From Chondrus crispus (taxonomy: Eukaryota > Rhodophyta > Florideophyceae > Gigartinales > Gigartinaceae): 64,000 bases of DNA. The notes beneath the pieces are model-generated. The model saw only the letters and a list, made by a program, of their open reading frames with translations, did no database searches and was not told where the DNA came from. Of this stretch, positions 57,469 to 64,000 are shown one piece after another; the stretch's first letter is position 1; every line of letters starts with the position of its first letter. Where the stretch lies: contig NW_005179250.1 in the NCBI RefSeq assembly GCF_000350225.1, positions 124,001 to 188,000 on the forward strand, read 5' to 3'. The position numbers and the translations under genes were made by a program.

Positions 57469-58062
57469 ATTCCCTCGCCAGACCGTCACCTGCCCATCCC
57501 GCAGCCCACTTCACCACCCCTCCCCCGCGATGTCCCGCCCCCCACTCTCACCCGCGCTCTAAAACGCCTGCGCGCGCCGTATCTCTACCGCCGCGCAAGC
57601 GCCACGCCCGCTCGCGACCTGACCATCGACAGCGCCCCCACCCCCGCTCCCTCCAAAATGGCCTCCCTTTTCAGCTTGCAGCCGCGACGGCGCGTCCTCT
57701 GCTCGCCCGTGCTGCAGCTCGAAACCGTCACGCTTCCGGCCTCCCTGCAGGCGTCCATCTCGGGGCTCCTCGTTGCGTCCAGGCTGACGCCGCGCCATCT
57801 GCGCAAGTTCACCAAGCCCATGGACCGTCTGGTCCCGCACGAGGCCTCGCACGAGCGCCGCAAGCGGCTGCGCGGCACCCCGGTCGTCGCCCACCCGTCC
57901 GCCTACGACGACAGTGTCGCCATGGCCCACGCCATCACGAGGGCCCCCGGAACCCTGGCCGCAAAGGTCTACGTCATGGCCGAGGTCAGGCGCTGCTTGG
58001 GGGAACGCTTCGTGTCGAAGAGCGTGCTCGACTTTGGAGCGTGGAGGAAGGGTTCGATTTAG
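57469..58062 (+). pseudogene. Rsm22-like mitoribosome-associated protein, truncated
   Basis: A GC-rich frame without stops from about 57469 reads LTRALKRLRAPYLYRR, TVTLPASLQASISGLL, SRLTPRHLRKFT, then YDDSVAMAHAITRAPGTLA, KVYVMAEVRRCLGERF and KSVLDFGAW. The succession of an A-Y/R-x-P segment followed by a LDFGA box matches the start of the methyltransferase-like domain of Rsm22 family proteins of the mitochondrial small ribosomal subunit. Similarity ends right after DFGA, where the family expects GPGTG, and a TAG follows at 58060. The N-terminus has no ATG before 57658. It looks like a fragment truncated at both ends. The family call is from memory of the motif pattern. Confidence 0.45.
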
Positions 58063-58300
58063 TCAGTGTGATATCTGATATACTTGAAAATTGATACCTT
58101 TATTATCCATTTGAAGATCTCATTGCCACCTCCAAACTTCTCTATCAGGTTAATTCCTAAAACTCCCATTCGAGCGTTATGATCCCGTATTGTGAGTTGT
58201 GGTGGGACAGGGTAAGTCCTCCGCAAGAGTACACTCTCCCACGACTCAAAACGTCAAGTATTGCATGCTATATATATTCAGGGATATAACGTGAGATAAA
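58063..58300. other. AT-rich spacer
   Basis: No frame or repeat of note between the Rsm22-like fragment and the next ORF. Confidence 0.4.
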
Positions 58301-59068
58301 TCACCCCTCACTCCTGTTTCTGCTGCCACCCTTAAGAAGGGTAGCAACGCTACTACCCTTAAGAAGGTGATCGAAATTATACTCATCATTGGAGTCATCT
58401 TCCCATAATTGATCGTGAACCTGTTGCATATTTTCGACACGGTTACCCGCCTCTCTCGCATCCTCTTGTTCTGAGTTACTTATTGGAAAAACTGTGCACA
58501 GTTTTTCCAATTCTGTCGGAGATATCCTTAAGATTTGTGCATCCAACACATCTTTTTGTTTGGAAAGACCTGGCAGGAAGTTCAAAATACGCACACGAGC
58601 CATTTCACTACCATTTTCTTCGCTTTCCTCGTATTCATCATGGTCATTATGCTGTGGCTGGCCTGCTTCGTCTTCCCCTGCTTCGCCCGGAAACAACAAT
58701 GTACCGCCGCCACTGCTATTTTGTACCTGTACTCCTTCATCATCCTCGATGTTACGCAAGGTAGACGGAAAAGCCGCATGACTCCAGCCGTTGATTACAT
58801 CGTTCACAAACAAACGAAATAGCAATGCAGTGCGAAAAACTGTCCGTAGAGATCCTGAATGACTACAGAGGAAATCAGTCACATCCTTGCCTTGCGTGTA
58901 CCCCAGAAAGAAATTTAGAGATACTACAGCGAGGTTAATGGTGCGGTGCATACGTTTGCGTTGCGCTAGCTGAAAGCCTCTCCTCTGTCCGCCATTTTTT
59001 AGTAGGCCCTCACCAACAAGAACATCGTACTCCAGTAGAACATGTAATTCCAACCGAGAATCACTCAT
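58301..59068 (-). CDS. unrecognised 255-residue protein
   Basis: An uninterrupted minus-strand frame from ATG 59066-59068. The N-terminal half is mixed hydrophobic (LAVVSLNFFLGYTQG, VFRTALLFRLFVNDV) and could hold one or two short membrane or buried helices. The middle is very acidic and Gln/His-rich (PGEAGEDEAG, HDEYEESEENGSE). A C-terminal part (VRILNFLPGLSKQKDV) follows. I recognise no family. The start codon lies two bases from a perfect 40-bp palindrome and another 30-bp palindrome sits inside the frame, so the frame may be partly fortuitous. Opposite-strand frames are shorter. Confidence 0.35.
   Translation of the reverse strand: MSDSRLELHVLLEYDVLVGEGLLKNGGQRRGFQLAQRKRMHRTINLAVVSLNFFLGYTQGKDVTDFLCSHSGSLRTVFRTALLFRLFVNDVINGWSHAAFPSTLRNIEDDEGVQVQNSSGGGTLLFPGEAGEDEAGQPQHNDHDEYEESEENGSEMARVRILNFLPGLSKQKDVLDAQILRISPTELEKLCTVFPISNSEQEDAREAGNRVENMQQVHDQLWEDDSNDEYNFDHLLKGSSVATLLKGGSRNRSEG
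58322..58367. repeat. direct and inverted mini-repeats
   Basis: ACCCTTAAGAAGG occurs twice (about 58326 and 58353), with GTAGCAACGCTAC between them, so the block can fold as a hairpin. Confidence 0.6.
58482..58511. repeat. perfect 30-bp palindrome
   Basis: ATTGGAAAAACTGTG followed at once by its reverse complement, with no loop, inside the 58301-59068 frame. Confidence 0.9.
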
Positions 59069-59070
59069 TT

Positions 59071-59110
59071 AGTTTGAATAGAGAACCATATATGGTTCTC
59101 TATTCAAACT
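59071..59110. repeat. perfect 40-bp palindrome
   Basis: AGTTTGAATAGAGAACCATA joined directly to its reverse complement. It lies immediately upstream of the 58301-59068 start codon. Confidence 0.92.
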
Positions 59111-60030
59111 ACATATGATTTTATTTGAGATATTGCGATTAGCGGTGTAGTTGCTACGCTGAAGTCTTGGATCTACTTTAGTGAACAAGCCACAGAAAGA
59201 TGGTGCAAGGGCCATGGAAGCGGAGTGTGTTCAGTACAGGGATGGACATAGAGTTGTCTTCTTATGTTGATATATGAGTGCCGGAATGGACTTATAGAGT
59301 TGTCTTCCGAGGGACAGTGTTGAGCGCGGGCTCGCGGCTGTAATTTGGCCAAAGCCAACAGTCCAATAGAAAGGCTCCATGACCCCGCCATCGTTCGATG
59401 GCTGTCTGATGATGATTTAGGGTGCAAACCATCGTAGAATTAATGATTAATCACTATTCTACCGACGACGGCGCAGCGGAGCGACGCGCACCGGATTTTT
59501 CTCTGGTTGATAAAATGTGGGGTGACTGGGTCACTGTAGACCCGACCACACTCGAGGGAGGAAGACAATTCTCCCGATACCCTTGCTTGCCTTTTATTGT
59601 GTGGGGGTGGATTCGCATGAGGGGGCAGGCTTAAGTTTGTGTTGTTGCCGCTCGTGTGGATCAGTAGTGGAGACGCAAGAAATGAACGACACATACGGTG
59701 AACTGCGGTACAGTGCTACAGTGCGATGTTGCAATACAGTAATGGGCGACTCCGAAGAACGCAAAGACACATTTTGTGTATGCGAAAAGCCATCAATTTT
59801 GGTTGAGTTGGAGGTGTTTGTGTATGCACAAACCGCCGGTTTGCTCGTCGTACGGCTCCCGATGTAATTGTTTGTGCACAGACACAAACGTACATCCGCA
59901 CTCGCTTATCCCACTAGGCATCATACCATCTGCCATAAATGCCAGCCTACATTTTTGCAGATGTCCAATTGCATCATTGACCCTGTTTTTTCCTCCATGA
60001 TGTTTTCATATATCCCTAATGTGATGTTTT
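59111..60030. other. no gene supported
   Basis: Short frames only. The paired frames around 59583-59887 are mutual shadows without family motifs. Confidence 0.4.
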
Positions 60031-60032
60031 AA

Positions 60033-60255
60033 TGTACGGTACACCGTACATTAACGTTAGGGCGTCGAATGTACGTCCGTTGATTTGCACCTGCCAAACA
60101 AATCACATACGGAGACACCCAACGGCCCGGAAAGTGCGTCTACCAAGTTTCAGCGAAGTTGAACAATTACAACTCCCTTTTACATCGCTCGAAAAATTGT
60201 TACTTCCAGACCACGATGATGCCGGTAAATTGCGTTATGTACGGTATACCGTACA
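60033..60255. mobile_element. possible 0.22-kb MITE with Harbinger-like ends
   Basis: The ends TGTACGGTACACCGTACATTAAC (60033-60055) and, reversed, TGTACGGTATACCGTACATAACG (60233-60255) are inverted copies. Each is itself nearly palindromic, like the TGTACGGTA blocks at the Harbinger termini at 1451 and 4764. No frame inside. No target duplication is clear. Confidence 0.3.
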
Positions 60256-60297
60256 ACAAGGGCTATTCTAACTACTCATTCATAGCTCTAATGACAA

Positions 60298-60705
60298 CTA
60301 CCTTCTCACAGACCTCGTCCTTTGCCTTTCTGAGTCACTGGAACCTCGTTGCTGTGCTACACCGCGACGCTGAGACCCGGAATTTTCCTCCAGACAATCA
60401 GAGGCTTGGGAAGAACATTCAGACCTTTCCCGAGATACTCTTATTCCAGCTTTCGTTTCGCGCTGCTGTACTCGCTTCTTTGAATGCCACATGTCCCAGC
60501 AAGAGCGCCGTGTACTGGGATCGGTTCTGACACACAAATGTGTCTCACAATGCGTACACCTAAAGGACGAGCGATGTCCTCTATATTTTCTATTTCCCTT
60601 CACGTTCATCCCACATAAAGCACACCACCTTTCCGAACGAATTTGCCTTTGTCCATGTCCTGGTACGTTCAGCCGTAACTGAATGCCGTCAGGGCCATTA
60701 AACAT
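60298..60705 (-). pseudogene. zinc-finger fragment resembling a PiggyBac transposase tail
   Basis: The minus-strand frame begins near GPDGIQLRLNVPGHGQRQ and contains a Cys/His cluster: WCALCGMNVKG, FRCTHCETHLCV, then RRSCWDMWHSKKR. The spacing C-x2-C...C-x2-C-x4-C...C-x3-H is that of the C-terminal Cys-rich finger of PiggyBac-type transposases. The upstream frame (60669-61043, SLYDFCLEACTELLRFADK) lacks the DDD catalytic core. So this is a transposase tail at most. The C-terminal extension is Ser/Arg-rich. Confidence 0.4.
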
Positions 60706-61043
60706 AGTAAACGGTTTCGTTTCCGATTGCGGGCGCCCACCCGCAATCGGTTTATCTCATCTTCATTCAGAGCAGCTGGAACTGTCTCTTCTACCATGGA
60801 CGAATTCCTCCGTAATTTGTCAGCAAATCTCAACAACTCTGTACACGCTTCCAGACAAAAATCATATAGAGATTCCACATTATTTAGAGTTTGTCGAAAA
60901 GCATGGAGAGTGTGGAGGCGGCAACAGTCTGCGATAAGGTCACATCTTTCATTCATCCTGCACGCTATAAATGAATCCACAAACAAAGTCTTCAGTGTTT
61001 GTCCCACAACCATTTGTTCCCCTGTTCCCAGGTCTAATCCCAT

Positions 61044-61463
61044 GTCCCGCGCGTAGACGTCTGTTTGCCTTGATAATTCTCAATGACAGTGCCTGGCTGT
61101 GAGCTCTGTTGTGCGCTTGGAGTACACACGTGTGTGTTACCGCCACCAACGGGCTGATGCGTTGTGCCTGTGTGGGGTGTGGGTGGTAGAGGGGGAGTGG
61201 GTGGTAGAGGATGGAAGTTTTGAAAGATTGAGCCGTTTTCCATGCCTGTGAAGAGAGGGAGTGGCAGAGGCAAGGGGGTTTGCAGGATTGGGCCGTCACC
61301 TCCGTCAAGTGGCTCTAGCAGCGACCACAGGAAGGTCAAATCAGCCTATCAGAGGCAATAAAAAATCGGCGGAAATATTTTGGTCCGGGCCAGCAAAAAA
61401 TGAGTCATAAATGTAGCAACGCTTGTTGATTTCATGTCGCGATTTTGCACATTTTTTACCAAT
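61044..61463. other. no gene supported
   Basis: Low-complexity GGGTGGTAGAGG-type repeats around 61185-61210. Otherwise unremarkable. Confidence 0.35.
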
Positions 61464-61675
61464 AACGCCATTGGCTGAAAATCGGAATAGTTATGGCACA
61501 GCGTCTCTGCCTGGCCTGTGGCGGTAGATGACTGGCTGGCGCTGCACACAGGTAAGTCTCGCAGTGCCAAACGCCATTGGCTGAAAAGCAGCATAGTTAT
61601 GGCACAGCGTCTCTGCCTGGCCTGTGGCGGTAGATGGCTGACTGGCGCTGTACACGGGCAGGTCCCGCAGGGCCA
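61464..61675 (+). repeat. two tandem units of 106 bases
   Basis: AACGCCATTGGCTGAAAA begins unit 1 at 61464 and unit 2 at 61570. Both contain GTTATGGCACAGCGTCTCTG and GGCGGTAGATG. A trace of a third start (AACGC) follows. Confidence 0.88.
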
Positions 61676-62372
61676 AACGCTTTTACATTGATGCAATGAT
61701 GAGACGGTGATCATCGCTGCATATGCGCAGCCACCGACGACCATGTTTTGCTGCTCCAGGTCAGTGAAAATATGTCTCCATTCGCAGCTCCAATGCAGCA
61801 CTAGACGTAATGCTCCGACCTACTCTCAGTCAATGAAATGTTAGTCCAGTACCTTTCTTGCAAAGGTGATATCACCCCGCCGGTCCAGAAACGGTCCCAA
61901 CCCGAAGGATGAAACCGATAGCGGTTCCAGCGGCGTTCACATCACATTTATTTGTAGCAAGCAAAGAGTATTCTTACGGCTACATACACTACATCTACCC
62001 CGTCCAAATACCGGAATACCGCAGCAGTGGTTCATTGCGCTTCCGTTAAATACAATAATCAACGCCAAGAAACATAACAGGAGAGGTCAGTTACTGTCAC
62101 AGTACGTCATGATGGTGGATTGGAATTCTGAGAGACCAAGGAAGGTGTACTGATGGCTTACCTGATCCTGAGTTAGAAGACGGGCGGGTTGACCTGCAGT
62201 GAGACAAGGAACGCTGTGAGGCTTGGTCAGAACAGTTCTTCGAAACTTTCAATGTGTTAGAGAATGTGCGAACTTACGTTACAGCTTTGTAGGTAATCGC
62301 AAAACGGCATTGCCTAGAGAAAGCGCTCACTTACCGAACGTCTGCAGCGCACTCGTGTCTCCGCATGCGATT

Positions 62373-62755
62373 TCAACCGAACAAGCAACTCGCAGAAAGC
62401 AAACTGTCAGAAACGAGGATGCGCCGTGGGTCATGACTGTGGCAGAAGTGGCGTCACTTACTGTGGATGATATCTAAACCAAAGACGCAACTCGCAGAAA
62501 GGAAACTCTTCGAAAAATGGATGCGTGGTGGGTCAGGACTGTGGCAGAAGTGGCGTCACTTACTGTAGATGACATCTAAACCAAAGACGCAACTCGCAGA
62601 AAGGAAACTGTTAGAAAATTGGATGCGTGGTGTATCAGGACTGTGGGAGAAGTGGCGTCACTTACTGTGGATGATATCTCAACCGAACACGCAACTCGCA
62701 GAAAGGAAACTGTCAGAAAACGGGATGCAGGTTGGATCAGGACTGCGGACGACGG
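62373..62755 (+). repeat. tandem array, 102-base (34-codon) unit, about 3.8 copies
   Basis: The AACC landmark recurs at 62375, 62477, 62579 and 62681, exactly 102 bases apart. Translated, each unit reads like TRRKETVRK-DAWWVRT-VAEVASLTVDDI. Two units end in a TAA where the last has TCA. The period is a multiple of three and amino acids vary little, so it may derive from a repeat protein. Confidence 0.85.
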
Positions 62756-62839
62756 GCGTGCAGAGAGTTGGATCTGGTCCTGGAACTATATTGCTGCATA
62801 TATATATGCAGTGTTCAGAAAAACCCGGTAGCTAGATAT

Positions 62840-63174
62840 TTCAAACTGTTCATGGGCACGTGTCGTACTGAAATCTCAATTTGAAATTACCGAATTCGGG
62901 ATGGCATGGCTATCCTTAACGACAGCCATTCATTGAGCTTTTGCATGCGGCATCACATCAAAATGCGAGTAGGAGCATATCCTTTTTACCGTTTCTATTC
63001 ATTGAACCAAGCTTTAATATTAACAGCACAACCGTATGCATCGCCAAATGTAACAAAAGACCTTCTTTCGGCTGTAGAGCAGCAAGCTTGCTGAAATCTT
63101 GTTAATGCCGAGGTCCATGCCAACCTTCACTGCAGCCCCACTTCTAGTTGCGGACCTGGTCGAAACTGTCACAG
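62840..63174. other. no gene supported
   Basis: Short frames only. A stop (TAG near 63148) lies in frame upstream of the ORF that starts at 63175. Confidence 0.4.
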
Positions 63175-64000
63175 ATGGGGCGTCAAAGCAAGAGTCGTTG
63201 GGTTCTTAAAAAACGCGGACCTTATGCAAAGCGTTCCGAAGATGTTGCATCACAAGGGACTACTTCGGATGGGCACGCACCATCTTCTTCTGAACCTCAG
63301 CTTGAAAGACATCGAAAAAAAGCAAGGCCATGTAGGCAACTGTCTACAAAGCCAGCTAAACGTCCAGGAGATGGGTTCATGTTACTAGACGGTCAGTCAG
63401 AATCCTACGCTTCCCTTTTGAAAGACGGGCTTTTAAGCGACCTCCAAGAATACCAAGGCGTCATGCATGACGGTGTGGAGGCACTTCCATCAAGTCCTCA
63501 CCCCGAACGAAATAACACGATCCGTTGTGAAGAAAGCGAAGGAATTTCTGGATTAGACATTGGATTGAGCGTTGAGCAGGACAATGCCTACGAAGCTGAG
63601 GAGTCTGAGGAGCTGATAGACAGCATGTTCGAAAGCGCTTCTGGTAGAATTCGATTGACCTGGACAAATATTGCATCACTGATAACAGCAACTGAGAGCA
63701 CGCGTCTCAGCGAGACTGCGTATCAGACACTTGCCAACTTTAGGAACTGGAGACCGAATGAAAGACAGCTCACTCTCAAACTGCCAAGTACATCTACTAT
63801 GAAGAGACGTGTTCGTCCATTTGCGAAATCCAACTTCTTCGTTCCTTGTCATGTAGAAATGTTTACTGTGGATTTGTCGAAGTCTGGGTCGAAGGCTGGC
63901 GTTGGAAAGTATACCTCACAGGACAACGCTCCGACCATGATTGTAAGACCGAGCAACTGGGCAAAACTTGATTTTTCGACAGCAAAATTGCGGGAGATGG
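63175..64000 (+). CDS. unrecognised protein, runs off the right edge
   Basis: ATG 63175-63177 opens 275 codons without a stop up to the window edge. The N-terminus is strongly basic (MGRQSKSRWVLKKRGPYAKR, RHRKKARPCRQLSTKPAKR) and could be a nuclear targeting or DNA-contact region. An acidic stretch follows (YEAEESEELIDSMFES), then a more structured part (IRLTWTNIASLITATES, FRNWRPNERQLTLKL, RVRPFAKSNFFVPC, PTMIVRPSNWAKLDF). The last phrases remind me of proteins encoded by large DNA transposons of the CACTA/KDZ kind, but I cannot name the family. It is the only long, undamaged frame in this part of the window. Confidence 0.55.
   Translation, partial: MGRQSKSRWVLKKRGPYAKRSEDVASQGTTSDGHAPSSSEPQLERHRKKARPCRQLSTKPAKRPGDGFMLLDGQSESYASLLKDGLLSDLQEYQGVMHDGVEALPSSPHPERNNTIRCEESEGISGLDIGLSVEQDNAYEAEESEELIDSMFESASGRIRLTWTNIASLITATESTRLSETAYQTLANFRNWRPNERQLTLKLPSTSTMKRRVRPFAKSNFFVPCHVEMFTVDLSKSGSKAGVGKYTSQDNAPTMIVRPSNWAKLDFSTAKLREM

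Noticed and set aside
57453-58094. 213-codon plus ORF rich in Pro/His/Arg
   Set aside because: It is an out-of-frame reading of the Rsm22-like stretch, which has a much more protein-like sequence in the neighbouring frame.

Overview
This 64 kb window is eukaryotic nuclear DNA made almost entirely of transposable elements and broken genes. I see no convincing introns. The elements are PIF/Harbinger, Ty3/Gypsy chromoviruses, Copia and short non-autonomous elements. Reading frames are long and intronless, and base composition swings between AT-rich element LTRs and very GC-rich blocks (about 41.7-49.6 kb). This fits the repeat clusters of an intron-poor alga, for example a multicellular red alga, but the assignment is inference from style and not from a diagnostic gene.

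Layout. (1) 0.4-1.1 kb: scraps of unrecognised genes. (2) 1.42-4.79 kb: a complete PIF/Harbinger transposon with terminal inverted repeats, a DDE transposase carrying one in-frame stop, and a convergent SAP plus Myb/SANT-like partner protein. (3) 5.1-10.55 kb: degenerate genes, including an NT-C2/coiled-coil protein and the first half of a ubiquitin-protease-like pseudogene, plus a pogo-like MITE. (4) 10.556-24.368 kb: LTR retrotransposon A, copy 1. It has 1.04 kb LTRs, a 5-bp target duplication CACCA, gag, protease-RT-RNaseH-integrase-chromodomain on +, then about 4.8 kb of extra 3' sequence that ends in a long antisense ORF. It split the protease-like ORF, which resumes in frame at 24.374 kb. 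(5) 26.571-53.03 kb: a second, older copy of A, inflated by nested insertions. These are a minus-strand solo LTR (30.021-31.069), a plus-strand solo LTR (35.688-36.795), a whole element B (41.046-50.263) and another minus-strand solo LTR (50.942-51.979). Target duplications let each be peeled off, and the antisense ORF is recovered as three collinear pieces. (6) Element B is a minus-strand chromovirus derivative. It keeps LTRs, primer-binding site, polypurine tract, gag remnants and an integrase tail with chromodomain, but has lost the catalytic part of pol. Its internal DNA is packed with hairpins. (7) 53.0-56.8 kb: a decayed Copia element interrupted by a solo B LTR. (8) 57.4-64 kb: an Rsm22-like gene fragment, an unrecognised ORF with perfect palindromes, a zinc-finger fragment, two minisatellites, and an ORF that leaves the window at its right edge.

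The most interesting signal is the antisense ORF of family A. It is about 585-640 codons, lies tail-to-tail with gag-pol, starts 105-106 nt inside the 3' LTR in both copies, and keeps its amino-acid sequence between two clearly diverged copies. I recognise no domain in it. The second signal is the hairpin-dense interior of element B. It includes about 25 GC-rich stem-loops in an array and a 387-bp tandem duplication whose hairpins differ by paired, compensating substitutions.
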